Below the pieces are notes generated by a model. The model saw only the letters and a list, made by a program, of their open reading frames with translations, searched no databases and had not been told where the DNA came from. Both the position numbers and the translations under genes were made by a program. From Esteya vermicola (Eukaryota; Ascomycota; Sordariomycetes; Ophiostomatales; Ophiostomataceae): 64,000 nucleotides of DNA. Of this stretch, positions 1-12,562 are shown in pieces. The number at the start of each line of letters is the position of its first letter. Positions within the stretch are counted from its first letter, which is position 1. The DNA lies in contig PCDM01000018.1 in assembly GCA_002778215.1 (NCBI GenBank), positions 6,696,001-6,760,000 of the forward strand, in the 5' to 3' direction.

Positions 1-909
1 TCTCTTGCTCTCTGGGGGGAGACCGGTGGGGCATAGCTCCAAAGAATACCTGGCTACACCAAATGCAATTTCCCAGTGAGCTAATTTTCAGTCCAGGGTT
101 AAAGCAATAAAGGAAAACCTTCTCATATTATCCATAACATGTGGAGAGAGCACGCTTACTACGTACAGGAGCATCGTAGCTTGCCTCATTCTGGCAATGT
201 AGTGAATTTACAGTCGACTGTGATCTTCTGATTGGTTCCTGCCCACGCTCTCATGCAAGACTACGGAGTATGCGCACACGTGGATGCATGGCTAGAGTCA
301 ACTGCGTCTATTAGAGGCAAATACATTGCATGGTATTACGTCTTTGATCATTCTAGACTTGAATGCAAAGAGACTCTAGGCACCGAAATCCAACCCCAAC
401 AAGACGTACAGTCAAGACTTCTAGTGGTCGCAATATAACCACTACGGACTACTCCGTACGTACTATGTAGTCCCTGACCGGGGGTTCGGAAGATCCGGCT
501 CGAATGGTATTCCCACCCCACGATAAACTGTGAAAAGTATGGTCAGTATCAGATAGAAGAAATAGGATCTCATTCCCACACAAGATCACCTGATAAACTC
601 TTCAAAGCAAGCTTACTGCGGCACTACGCAGTAGAAGATAATAAACAAACAGGATAAGATGTTTCCACATTGTTTATTATATATCCGCATTGTTTATCAG
701 ATGAAAACTAGGCTGTTTGAAGTATTTACAGAGTCTCCACTGTGGTCCCAACACAAGATCTCCAATATCACATCTTTAAAAAGTTATCAAAACGACGACG
801 TAAAGGAGCCTTCGCTGATGTTAATAGAAGGGCAATGCCAAAATCAGAGGTCGTCCGTCTTAGTAATGTACTGCCCACTATTTATTTCCTATTTTATACT
901 CTATTTTGG
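1..909. other. non-coding stretch at left edge
   Basis: I see no supported gene here. Short open frames exist but lack family-like sequence and convincing splice structure. A TACTCCGTACG word near 451 belongs to the motif family that is densest at 34.8-37.1 kb. The right end is the 3' flank of the transcription factor gene that ends at 910. Confidence 0.5.
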
Positions 910-3224
910 CTAGGAAGTAGAAGTGAGCCAGCTCTGGTCAAGGAAAGAAGAATCAAGAAAATATGAAAAAAAGTCATCATCTTCCACTGAATATGTCTCT
1001 TGAAGGGCGTCAGGATGACTAAGCGGCAAGACTAGTGATGCGGTCCCTTCAGCGGTAGCCCTACCAGGAGCATCTATGTCTTCAGGAGTATCAACCGATG
1101 ACGCGCTTATCCTCCGTGCCTCAACTCGAATGCGGAGCTTCTGTAGCGTATCCCATGCTCTTTCTGCAGCTGCCACATTATGGCGATGGAATGCAAACAG
1201 ATCCGCAACACGGTCCCAGGAAGTTTTATTCGGTTCGGTAGCCAAGTCGACACCGAGTGCCGGGAAAAGCATTGCAGCAATGAGAACTGAGACTCCAGTA
1301 AAGGCAACTTGATATGTAAGCGTTCAAAATTCTCAATTCGCAATTCACGTCAAAAAGACACAAAAAATACCACAACGTACAGTATAGGGCATGCCATGGA
1401 AAGGTCTGATGGCCCGAAAGGAGACCACGATGTAAGATTTCTATCACTGTATGAGCCACAGAAACAGCCTGGCGACTAAGGCTGGGAAATAGACAGTCAT
1501 CTCGTCGAAGCGCCAGGATCCGTCGGGCATCAACGATGATCACTATGCGAAGAATCTGTAGGCGTACGTATTGTGTTCTGCTAGGTGTCGGTAAAGTAAG
1601 AAATATAAAAAAGATAATCACATATTTCACATTGTACTACTTACCGGGTCGCCGTTGTGGCTGCCTGCAACTTAAAGTAGGGGTGGCGCAAAGCTTCAGG
1701 CGATGACTCGTCACGCAGATACTCGGGCAGCCAAAGCTCAAATTGATCGACAGCCTGCAGAAGGTCGCCTATATCGGCCTGGAAGGACTGCATCGACCAG
1801 CTCCAAGTGCGTGTCTGGGCTGTATTGGCGAGATACTTGCGTGCCAGCACCGGAACCTTGTCCATGATCTCAAATAGGGCGAGGCCATGGTGCAGGAAGA
1901 CAAGCTTGGAGGGTCTGTCCAACGGCTGCTTCCCTTCGCCAGTCTCTGACAGGTATTCGTCATCGATAAGTGCCGGCAGGGGTATAGAATCGGATTCATG
2001 CAAGTGTAGCATAGGTGTCCGTCCAAACGTGTTGCCAAGAATGCTGGATTCAAAAGAAAAGAAGATAATCAAGATTTTCACTCATCAGAAACTCGTCTTT
2101 TGTCATACAATCACATCCCGGGAAAGATTCTGCTCACCGATCTAGAATCGTACACGAGTGCCAGATGCGGCGACGCATCTCACGCACAAGTTGGTTTGTT
2201 GCCTGAGCGTGAAACTCGGCCGAGTCCAGCCCGATAGACTGGGCTACACGCAGAGCCACTCCGCCGATATTCCAGCTACGCTCGCCGTATGGTGTGTATA
2301 GAAGATAGTAGGTGCGCAGCATGAGACACTGCACGACAGGAAGCGACGCTCGATCGAGCGTGTCCACAGGCAGAAGCTTCTGTGAGCGCCTGTAAAGGTC
2401 ATCCGCGAGGTTGTCGCGCTGCCGCTGAGACAACACATCATAACGCAGGCAGGCAAATGCTAAGACCATATTGAGCGTGGAATAAAACACAATATCCGGG
2501 GATGCATGAGCATCCTGCGGATGCAATAACCGCTGATAAGCGGCTACAAAACTGGGTTGGTGCAGGACGAAGTTGACCGGATGTATGCGGTCCCAATAAC
2601 ACTGCAGAAGAGCATCAGTGAGTTGCCGTGGAGGCAGACTGAGATCGCGGGGATCACACTGCGATTCTGTCGATGACTGCAAAGCACGGATGCCTGTAAG
2701 GAATGGGGGTATCTGCACCGCGTCGTATGAGTTGGACAAAGGAACTGCATCCGAAATCTCATTGAGGAAGGCCGTGTGTGAGCTGAGGCCGTAATGCGGT
2801 TCTTCCAGATGAGAAGGTTGTGTCTCGGAAATCTGGGTCACGGAAGTCTCAGTCTCGGAAGTCTCAGTACGTGACTGGGCGTCACGAGATGTGGAGGCCG
2901 ATTTCCCCAAGGCTGCCTCCAGCTCGTGAAGACGCTTTTGAAGATCGACTAGAGTCCTATAACCACGACAACAAAACAGTGAGCGGCCTGATTACCGGGA
3001 GATTGGTGGGGTACTACTAACACAGCTGGAACATTTGCCGGGTTTTCTTGATAGCTGCATCGGTCGTGCCACCCTCGCAAGCGACATGAGGTGCAGCATG
3101 GACGGAGCCCATCGCAGCCAGTCTTGCGAGTGCGGCATACATCACACGCGAGCACGGTCTTGCGCCGTTTTTTTGGCGTATCTGTGTTATCGGCCTCCAC
3201 GTTCTCTCTCGGTAGTCCCCTCAT
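910..3224 (-). CDS. Zn2Cys6 fungal-specific transcription factor
   Basis: Predicted nuclear regulator with five exons whose phases all join. Exon 1 carries the binuclear zinc cluster, beginning CDVCRTRKTGCDG and preceded by the basic run KKRRK. It is followed directly by a coiled-coil-like linker (TLVDLQKRLHELEAAL), as usual for dimeric factors of this class. Exon 2 enters the fungal_trans middle homology region (YWDRIHPVNFVLHQPSF). The junction reading DRILGNTFGR matches the family's conserved block, and exon 4 carries the late FPWHALYF block. Introns lie near 2950-3021, 2054-2140, 1575-1647 and 1308-1367. The start at 3224 is the first Met upstream of the cluster. The gene is divergent from an alpha/beta hydrolase across about 310 bp, so it may control that neighbour. 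The target pathway is unknown. Confidence 0.9.
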
Positions 3225-3532
3225 ATTGAATGACTATAAAGTCTAGAGCAGAATGATTCCGTGACTACGTTGTTCCGAGGTCCCCGAAGGACTATGTATA
3301 CGCTGTCTGTATGATTAGTAATTCACACAGCCACAGTCTACCAATTCGGTTAGCTCCATGCAGAACATCGCCTACATCACGGAAGATCCCCCGACGGATG
3401 ATCCACTTGTGCCGCTATGATATCGGGGACTTCGGATTACAGACGTGTATAAGTAGAGCATAATGTTCACGTCATTAGGGTGTCTTGTTTGTGTAGATGT
3501 GTCTTATTTGTACTCCAAATTCTACTTAAAGA
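3225..3532. promoter_or_regulatory. shared upstream region of the regulator and the hydrolase
   Basis: A 308 bp divergent intergenic stretch. A TATAAG-like box lies near 3449, about 85 bp before the hydrolase ATG. I can support no operator from the sequence alone. Confidence 0.4.
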
Positions 3533-4546
3533 ATGGCAGACCTTTTACCGCGTTTCGAGCGTATCTCCTTTGTCTATAAGACGGTGAATAATGTGGACAT
3601 TGAGGCCGACGTTCTCGTCCCCAAGAATCTGCCGGCAGAGAAGACCACATGTCCTCTGCTCGTCCACTTTCATGGAGGAGGTCTCGTTATGGGCCGTGCC
3701 CTAGAGCCTTTTTTTCTTTCAGAATGGTAAGCCTCGTTGCACTTCTCTGTCCCTTTATACACTACTAACAGACCAGGATGCTGCTGCTTCTTGAGGCACG
3801 CGGAGCCGTTCTCGTGTCTCCAGCGTACCGTCTTATGCCCGAAGCCAGCGGCGCCGACATTATGGATGACATTGGTGATTTTTGGACGTGGGTGTCCAAG
3901 GCGCTGCCTAGTGCCCTACTTTCCCAGAAGCCCAATGTCCATGTCAACTTGGATCAGGTGGCTGTCGTGGGTGAAAGCGCAGGCGGGTTCCTGTCCCTGC
4001 AGTCGGGTCTGCTATTTCCAGAAGCCAAGATCCGGGTCGTGATAGCCCAGTACTGTACCATGCATACAGATATTGAAGTGTGGAAGCAGGACCCGAACCC
4101 GCCCATGCCACCAGAGGTGGATGCCTATCGACAGCAGCTGTCACCAGGCGCTATTCGTCTGGAGACACCATTTCCAGATATGCTGGATATAGTTATCAAG
4201 ATGTTGCACAGCGGCCGCAAGATCGAGGTCATGGGCGACGACGAGCGCTTGACCTTGGGTTACGGCCTTCGCACGGCCAAGACGATACCGCCCTTGTGGA
4301 TCCTACAGGGGACGGATGACCACCTTGTAAGTCTCCTGATATCTACAACAAGGAGGTCAACGCTGACTAGACAGATTTCTTAAGAAGTCGACAGACATAT
4401 TGGTGGCCCGTATCAAGGAAGCCCGCCCCGAAGTGCCCATTCTGTACAGCGTCCAGCCAGGAGACCATGGATTTGACGCGAAAAGCCAGTTCAGCGAACC
4501 GTGGGTGGCTGAGGCTATGGATTTTGTCAAGAAGTACTGGCCGTGA
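3533..4546 (+). CDS. alpha/beta hydrolase (hormone-sensitive-lipase-like)
   Basis: Probable cytosolic esterase of the alpha/beta-hydrolase fold-3 type; no signal peptide is visible. The oxyanion-hole motif HFHGGG is in exon 1, the nucleophile elbow GESAGG in exon 2, the acidic residue probably in GTDDHL and the catalytic His in PGDHGFD near the C-terminus. Intron 1 (3727-3776) joins cleanly and has a CTAAC branch site. Intron 2 is awkward: the strong GTAAGT at 4327 does not fit the phase of either nearby acceptor. A weaker GTCTCC donor at 4331 joined to the AG at 4370 restores the frame. Predicted length is about 325 residues, normal for the family. The substrate is unknown. Divergence from a Zn2Cys6 gene suggests local regulation. 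Confidence 0.85.
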
Positions 4547-5055
4547 GTGATGTACAGATGACTAAACGGACGTGAACTCCTTTTGCGTCTTCGGCTATTG
4601 TTAGAGAGAGTTTATGCTTGTCCGTTATTTCATAATTATTGATTGACAATATAAAATATTTTTCTCATATTCTATCAGCGTTATACGCGCTGCATATTTC
4701 AAATCTGGTGTTGTAGTAGAAGTCTTATTAAGGGGTTTTTTATAGACACTGTACTGCTGTTACATCTATGTACTCCGTGACACCTGCTACGGTTCGAATA
4801 GTGACTTTTTTAGAGATACATCTTTAACGCCTCCTATTATCGCTAGGCACCAAGCATATAATCTAATATTAATTTACTTCGTTGGAAGGAGAGATGGCTT
4901 GATATAGGAGACTACAGAGATAGGGACTAAAGACGTTGGGTTTCTGCTGGTGCGATGACTATGGCAATGTCTGTTTAGCCATTGCTTTCTGAAATTATTT
5001 TAGGAAAGTCCTTTAAAAGGTATTAAGGAACATGAAAGAAAACAGTATTTACAGC
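4547..5055. other. AT-rich convergent intergenic stretch
   Basis: This lies between the 3' ends of two convergent genes. It is AT-rich and I see no open frame with family-like sequence. Confidence 0.5.
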
Positions 5056-8000
5056 TTAACAGGGAAATGTTGGCGAAGATGTATCCCCACCCTTCCACCC
5101 TTCGTAGGCAGCTGTACCTGTACAAACAGAAAGTTGGACGAGACCAGGAGCCTCAGCGTCGATAGAGAACAAGTCTCGTCCTGTTCTCCCAAAACTATTG
5201 AATCCCCAGCCATTCTTGCGATTGTTTGCGTTGAAGCTATTGACCGCTCTGTTTACATGGTGTTAGTACAATTACAAGTATCGCATACGTAAAAAGGTTA
5301 AAATTGGCATTGCATACCCATGAACAAACGTCTCATTAGAAACAGCACCCCATGTGTAGTCGCTGGGGTGATTGAGAGGGTCGGAGGGTGGTCCGGAAAA
5401 GGTATCGACTCCAGGAAGAATCTCGAACCGATTGGGCCTGCAGCCTCCCAAGTCACACTAGTTGAAGGTCAGTTTGCATGCTTCACTGTATGTAGGAGAG
5501 CATCATGAGGGATGGACGTACCCAGTCTGCTCCATCTGCACCGAGGCCGACGAGGTAATATTTTCTGTCATTGTAGCAGACATAGGTGGCATCTGCAGTT
5601 TCCTGGGTCAGGAAGTCGAGATTGTGCGGCTCAGCACAACTGGCCTCGGCATCGAGAATGCTGCCCATGGGAGTCAGTCTATCTATTTACGGATTGCGAC
5701 AGGTCAAGGAAATTTACTCACAAGGCATGGTTAACTTGGCCAGAAAGTTTCCAGGCCTCAGGTATCAGATAGGCATAGACGACCTGATCTACATGCATGC
5801 GCAATGTTGGTTCATCGATAGCAGTGTACTCGGACGCACCCAGGGTGCCGTAGCGAATAGCTTCATATAGCCTTCCAATGGAAGAATCATCATTCGCACC
5901 GTCAAAAACCGAATGCCGCATCTGATGAAAGGAGTCTCTCCAGGCAATGTAGAGGGCTATACGGTGGTGAGTGACGAAGAAACCATGGACGTGTTGATTT
6001 TGGAGACTTACTTTGAATCTTGTCGTGCAGATTACCGGCCTTGTTCATTTCCTCTTCTTCATCATCCCTACGCTTCTCTTCCTCGGAAAGGATCTGGTCC
6101 ATAATCTCTCCGCCCGTAGAAATGGCGTCAGTAGCATATTCGGCACCATTGCGAATGGCCTCGGAAAAGACTGGTTCTTAGCAATCATGAAAAATACGGG
6201 CAATGGGTCACGGGTGATGGAGGGCTGTCTTTCTCTGGCTTACCTCTCGAAAAGAATGGACCAGAGACGGCACTCAGACCAAGGCTGACGTAGCCCAAGA
6301 TCGTGCTGACGAGCTCCAAATCATCCAGCTCCTTTTTGGGAGCAAAAGTGTCCACCATGGTAGTGACAATCTCCGTATTGACGCCGTTGGCTGAGTCCGT
6401 AAGAACATTGGTGAATTGCAGCATAATCTAATGTAGAATGAACGTTAGACATCTGTACAGGTGGATAATTGAGAGTAGGGATAGGAAAAGAAACTGTTTC
6501 TGAACCTACACTGCTCAGTGCTGCCATGGAGTTGAGAATCAACCAGCTGGATGCAGTCATGTCGTTCTGGCACGACACCGGATTGCACCCATTGAGCGTC
6601 GTGTCAACACCACATTCAAAGTTGGCCTGTGTTCCTCCGAGATAATACATCATGGCTTCTGAGAAGGTGTAAATGTGGCGCGACTCGCCGCGCCATCGCG
6701 CAACCGCCTGGTCCCATGCGTTGGGGCAGCCCCATGTATTCCATTTCTGTGCGCTGGGCATGGTGCTGCTGATCACATCGTCGTTGCAGGGATAGCCGTC
6801 CTGGGGGGTGGTGGTATAATCTGGCAGAGTGGCGTCCATCGTGTCATCATCACCACTGCTCCCTCCGCCGTTGTTCCCGCATGTATTGAACCACGTGTAA
6901 GCCTGGCTGGTCTGCGGCAGCACGGCATGCAGATCCGCACGGCCGAGACCACCCAGGTTGGGGAAATTCATGCAGAGGCCGTTGTAGCCGACAGGAGCAT
7001 ACAGAGGTCCCTGCCGTGCCCATGTGAACGTGCTGCCTCCAGCCGGGGTGGGACCCATATTGTACCAGACGCTGGTGGTGCCGTCGAATTTTTCCACCCA
7101 CAGGAGGTCGGCACGGCCGTCGCCATTGACATCAGCAAACCGAAGATTGGCTCTGTCCTTACCCTCGGCGAATTTGATCTGGTTCTGGTACACTTTGCCA
7201 TCCACCGTATTCAGCCAGCCATAGATGCGGCCGTCCTTTTGGAGGCACATGATATCGGCTCGGCCATCACCACTTATCACAGACCACAGTCAGTAGACAT
7301 ATCCTCGTCTTGATTTTTCACAACATGTGTAAACTCACTCAATGTCTGCAAACCGGATGCCCTGATCGGTCAGTCCCACTCCACGGCCCTCGGTGCAGGT
7401 TGCTGGTCCGTTTACTTGTCCATAGTTGACAAACTTGAACTCGCCGGTGGCGGTGTTGTACTCATTATGCCACAGCGTGATCGTCCCTGTTGCGGCGTTG
7501 GTCACTAGAATATCGGCAAACCCATCGGCATCCCAATCGGCGCAATGGATATCTCTGCGGCTGACACCTTCGAGTGCACCATTGAGAAGATCACGAGGGC
7601 CAATATCCCAGCGGGGCGGGTCGCGGGAATGCGTGTTTCCATAGAACTCGATCTTTCCAGTCGAGAAGACCCAGAGGTAATCATCACTGCCGGTTCCCCG
7701 GATGTCACAGTACATGACACCGTCGCCTATTTCAAAACTTGTCAACACATCAAATTCAACACATTTGCCTCTTTCTTCGTCGGCGCATCTTACCCTTCAA
7801 CTTTGTCCCCCCACTACCAGCTTCCTTCCACACGTCAAACTTGAGCTGCAAGCCGCCTGATGATGACGAGGGTGCGACCTCCTTGTTGAGATAAACATAC
7901 TGCATCAAAGTTAGAAATCTGTCCACGATGTTCTCTTTTCCTATTTCTATTCCTTTTACTCCTCCACTTTACAGAGGCACTTACATCTCGATGGTTCGTC

Positions 8001-9867
8001 CCGTAGATTCGTGCCAGCCGTACACGGGGCCTAGCATTCTCCTCGTGCATACCGATATGTGTCGTGCCGGCATTCATCCATTGCGGTTTGATGCCGAGAT
8101 CGTTGCTCTGTCGACGATTGTTGATAAACGTGTCGATCCGTCCGTCGTCGGCAATCCACATCCAATCCGCTCGGAAGCTGTCTGGTTAGAATATCAAGAC
8201 AGACACTGTGGTTTCATTTTTGACACATGATGCTGCTGCTTACTCTCCGTTCAAATCGGCCAGCCGAACGCCGGGCCCGTAACCTTTGTCCTGGTGGATA
8301 AACGTTGGCTCGTTCTTGCGAGTAAATTCCTGCCAGTAGGCTGGAATCTCGTCTACCCAACCATTTCTATGGCATCTCAGGTCCCCGTTCGACGCCATCA
8401 GACAAACATCAGCACGACCATCACCGTCCATATCGGCGATCCAAGTCTGAATGGGGGAATAGCCGTCGGGCGCCGTGAATATGAGTCCGACATAGTCAAA
8501 ATTGGGAGGATTTCCGCCACGGTTCAGAGACAAGAAAAGGTTACCACGGCTATTGACACAGATGAAATCGTCCAGCCCGTCATTGTTGATGTCGCCAAAG
8601 CGGATGCCTTCGACGGGGCAGTCCTGGTGAACATCAAAATCATAGCCATCGCTAAAGCTGCCGTCGCCACGAAGGTTATTGAAGCCCTTGAGGGTGAGCC
8701 GGCCAGAATCGTCGGTGTCGGCAATCACTAGATCGTCCAACTCGCCACCACGAGGAATGGTCGCCAGACTGACCATCTGAGCAAAGAAGATGTTGTCGTA
8801 ATATCCGGTAGTTCCAATGGGATTGTCGACATGGTGGTAAGTCTGAGGAAGGTGGAACGTTCCTTGATATTCAGCCACGTGCTGGAAGGCCCCATCATCC
8901 CAGCCGCTGCCGGACTGAGTCATATGCGGGCCGTCGCTCACTCCATAGACTTTGTCACAGGTGTTGGAGGGCTTGTCGTCTGGCTGCCCGTTGTCTCCTG
9001 GAGCAGTGATTCCATCCTGGACTTTCTGGAAGGCATCCCACCAGACGGCCGCCATTTTTGCGTGGCCATAATCACCCGGATGGACCCCGTCGGAATTCAG
9101 GTCACCCAGGGTGATAAAGCCGTCATCCATGTCGGCCACCTCAATCTTGTAGCCTGCATTTTTACGGGACTGCACCACGTTCTTATACTGTGCGTTGACG
9201 TTCTTGACACATGTATACGTGTTGCCATCCCCGTTGGGGAGAAGGGTCGAGAGAATGACAGTGACGTCGGGGATGTTGTTGAACAGTGTGCTGAGCATAT
9301 CGTCCATGCGCTGACCGGCGTTTCCCGTGTCATAGTTTTGAGCACAATCATTTGTACCCGCATTTATGAGAACTAGGTTGGGAAGATACCGGACGGCGTT
9401 CTTGGCAGCACCGTGTATTTCTAGAATGCGCCAGCCTGGGTATCCCTCGGTGTCCTAGAATGTCAGATGAGGCATTTGGTGAAAATTGACAAAATTTGGA
9501 AGAAGGGGGGGGTTTTAAAGCATACCTTATCCCTCATCGTACCACCTGGCTGCGAGCCGACCATGTTTACAGGCCAGCCTTCGGAGCGAAGTTTATCACG
9601 CAAATGTTTCCGATAGCCGTTGCCGTCAGTGGATCCAATACCAAATGTGATGGAAGCACCCAATGGCATGATTCTCATATAAAAGGGCTTGTCATCCCGT
9701 TTAAGCAGAGTCTTTTGAGATCTCGGCTGTGGACGTGGACGATATGCTGGAAATAGCCCAAAATCATAAACGGTATCTGTCTCATTGCTGGCTGTTGGGT
9801 GTGCCACTGCCAATGGCGACACCAGGCAGAGAGCCAGAGCGGTGCCGAGGAGCTGGCCTAGATGCAT
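5056..9867 (-). CDS. large secreted SGNH hydrolase with FG-GAP repeats and a chitinase-type C-terminal tail
   Basis: Secreted multidomain protein of about 1,350 residues in about 12 exons. The signal peptide begins MHLGQLLGTALALCL. The SGNH esterase domain follows: block I GASITFG (Ser), block II Gly in VGSQPGG, block III GTND and block V DGVHPGDYGH. Then come FG-GAP/VCBS repeats with Asp-rich calcium-type loops (DINNDGLDDF, DMDGDGRADV, DLNGDFRADW, DWDADGFADI, DVNGDGRADL). The last roughly 500 residues do not belong to either domain. From memory of the family they match the tail of subgroup C (killer-toxin-like) class V chitinases: a TASSWLILNSMAAL block, an AEY...IMDQIL-type helix, WGAVSNETFVHG, and a final PGLVQLSVC...FPC. 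No GH18 or LysM domain is present. The splice junctions I tested joined in frame (for example GD|FRADW at about 8200). The substrate is unknown; a cell-wall or acylated-glycan ester is plausible. Confidence 0.8.
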
Positions 9868-11182
9868 GATGGCTGAATACCCCCAGATATATTCCTTCAA
9901 CCTGATGAGAAACAAGAATATCTAGATATTGAACTGAGGAACACCAGATGTGCGAGCCTCTGTTTTATATGAGAGTCCCATCCCCACGACACGATGCTAG
10001 AGGCAAGCATGTACCCCAGGGAGAGAAGAGAGCCATCAACCCATGACGTTCATTAAACATTAGATATAAACTACCCATATTTTTTCTACTGATATTCCCC
10101 ATACTATGTATTTGAATTTTCATCTGCATTATGATTTCGACGTTATACTTGACGATCTTCTAGAATATTTGATCTATAAGACGGAGTATGCCGTGAGCCT
10201 TCCTTCGTCTTGTAAGTAGCCACATGCAGTCGGGTAATCACTCAATAACTCTATTGCACCCCCCTCGACAATGCACATGGTTATATTCTGGGCCAGTTTT
10301 GCTCACCAAATTCACATACTATTTTTTTCCAGTGCCAAGAATGCTGAGGAATCAAGAATTGAAGTGTGGTATTTAGGTGGAAAGGCGTAATCCCACCAGC
10401 GTCTCGTGAGAGCCTCATTTTTACACTTTGTGTGGAATCAATCCCTTGCGGTTGGGTTATGGGATGAGCACCCCTGCAGTTTTTGCACCAGTAATTCTTG
10501 GCAGGTACAATTGTGGGCTGTCAGGACAATTTCCAGAAATGGAACTAGGCCTAATAGTAACCCACGAGGTCCCTACAGAGTAATATTTATATATACGACG
10601 TTCAAATTAAGAAGCTGCTAATGCATTACACTAGAATGATGTAACACTGACACACAAAAGGGAGACACCGATGCTCCGTCTTGATAGTTTCGGTGGAATC
10701 ACTCCTCTAAAAGATCACATGGTATAAGGCTGTGTATGTGGTATTCTCTCCGTTTCGGTAAATAGTCTCCGGACAGGAATTCAAATACCTGGAAAAATGA
10801 TGTCAAAGCCTGCTCCTTCATATGCCCGGCAGCGTCCGAGTCATGAAATATAGATGGAATCTTAGAAGCAGATGCTTGGCCATGGAGCAGGAGAAATAAA
10901 TAGTCTACTAATTTCAGAATCCTTCCTATGCAACAAGTGGCCTTTTCACAGAGTCCTACGCAACATGTGTCTAAAAACGGATGCAGAGTAATTTGTCTAG
11001 AGTAAGTCTAATACGGAGACTGTAGGCCCCATAACGTTACTTTAAATTAACATACTAAAACTCGGGCCCCATGTCAACGGTCCCATGTCAACGATACAGA
11101 TACGGGGATCACTGTATTAATCTATTTGTCTACTGAATCTGCTTAAACTGACAATAGTTATCATAAAGTAGGTGAAAAACCA
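9868..11182. other. 1.3 kb intergenic stretch
   Basis: The left part is the promoter side of the SGNH-chimera gene and the right part is the 3' flank of the FAD monooxygenase gene. The stretch is AT-rich. The frames present are short and carry no recognisable domain. Confidence 0.5.
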
Positions 11183-12562
11183 TTAAGCTGAACCTGTCCC
11201 CTGGACCACAAGAGTCTCTCCTGTCTCCGCTTGGCGTATGTCTTGGCGCCCCGTTTCCGGCTCCTTCTCAGCCTCTTCCTGTAGAATCTTCTCGATTACC
11301 TCATCTGCCCTGTACTGGTACACCCAGCCGGCCCCGTTATCCCCCGCCCACGCACGACGCACACGTTCGGCAATCTCCTCGTGCAGAGACAGTTTCTCGG
11401 TTTCCACCGAGGCCGCCGCAGCAGCTCCACGGTCTAGGGTATCGTATAGATTTGCATAGTGAGGCGAGCGAGCACGGTCATAGAGGGCCAAGGCATCTGC
11501 CACCGTGCGACCGCGTGCATGGGTCCAGGAGAGCGCTCGGGCGAGCGTGTAGGCGTCTTCAAATGCGAAACCGGCACCGGCACCGAACGCACCCGACAGT
11601 GGGTGCGATGCATCCCCGAGAAGAGCGAGGCCGTATCCGCCAGCCGTGTGGATGCACGTCGTCAAGCGTGGCCCATTGAAGAGAGCAAACTCTTGCGTGT
11701 TTCCACTGTCGGCAGCCAGGCGCAGGAGTGAGCGCAGCGGGGGTGCAAACTCGGCGTACTGGGGCAGCAGTCGGTTGAGGTCGTACGGCTGACCCCAGCT
11801 GACTTTGGAAGCACGTTCCCTCTCCGACTCGCCTTGCGGCCGGATGCGGGCGGTCAGCTCAAAGTCGTCACGGCCGAGAGGACTCGTGAACACGTACTTG
11901 CCGCCGACAAAGTGCCAGAAGCACGACGACTGCGGAATGCCGTTGATGGCAGCCACCTCCGAGGCCCGCAGAATCGTCCGGTAGGCCGACTGGCCGTTGT
12001 ATTGCAGCGAGTGGCCCGGCGCGACGAGCTGGCGAACAACCGATCGGATGCCGTCGGCACCGACGACAAGATCAAACAATTCAGAATGGCCGTCGCTAAA
12101 GACAAGCTGATAGCCCTGAGGATGATCGGGTCCGGCCGGCACTACACTGGCGACCGTCTTGCCGACCCGGATCCGTGACTGATCCACTGCGGAGAGCAGC
12201 ACCCGCTGGAGCTTCGCCCTCGGCGTTCGGCAGCTTCTCTGGTGCAGTGGGGTGTCGTCCGGGTGGAACTTGCGTGCTAGGAGGACTCCCGTTATGGCGT
12301 CACGGTGCTCGCCGGATCGGCCGTCTTCGGGGCGGAAGAAATCCCGTGCATCCACGCGCTCGGATATGCCAAAGAGCTCGAGCAGTCTCCAGGTGTTCCG
12401 CTGGAGGGAGATGCCGCCTCCTGTCTCGCTAATCCGCGGCTTCTTTTCAAACAGGGTCCAGTCCACCAGTGGTGGCTGGCCAGGCACATTGAGGCTGCTC
12501 AGCGCGATAGCCGCCGCGAGACCACCAGGGCCGCCGCCGATAATTGCCGCTTTCCAGACCAT
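11183..12562 (-). CDS. FAD-dependent monooxygenase (salicylate-hydroxylase-like)
   Basis: Single-exon, 459-residue class A flavoprotein hydroxylase, a normal length for the family. The N-terminal dinucleotide-binding motif is GGGPGGLAAAIALSSL (residues about 9-24), the DG motif is GADGIRSVVRQL in the middle, and the GD motif is LLGDASHPLSGAFGAGAGFA near residue 315. Such enzymes hydroxylate aromatic or polyketide substrates using NAD(P)H and oxygen, normally in the cytosol. No signal peptide is visible. The start at 12562 is immediately upstream of the Rossmann motif. It lies about 410 bp from a same-strand reductase gene, which would fit a small catabolic or secondary-metabolite pair, but no core synthase is in the window. 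Confidence 0.88.
   Translation of the reverse strand: MVWKAAIIGGGPGGLAAAIALSSLNVPGQPPLVDWTLFEKKPRISETGGGISLQRNTWRLLELFGISERVDARDFFRPEDGRSGEHRDAITGVLLARKFHPDDTPLHQRSCRTPRAKLQRVLLSAVDQSRIRVGKTVASVVPAGPDHPQGYQLVFSDGHSELFDLVVGADGIRSVVRQLVAPGHSLQYNGQSAYRTILRASEVAAINGIPQSSCFWHFVGGKYVFTSPLGRDDFELTARIRPQGESERERASKVSWGQPYDLNRLLPQYAEFAPPLRSLLRLAADSGNTQEFALFNGPRLTTCIHTAGGYGLALLGDASHPLSGAFGAGAGFAFEDAYTLARALSWTHARGRTVADALALYDRARSPHYANLYDTLDRGAAAAASVETEKLSLHEEIAERVRRAWAGDNGAGWVYQYRADEVIEKILQEEAEKEPETGRQDIRQAETGETLVVQGTGSA

Noticed and set aside
5032..5292. 86-codon plus-strand open frame
   Set aside because: Overlaps the last exon of the SGNH-chimera gene on the other strand and has no recognisable sequence.
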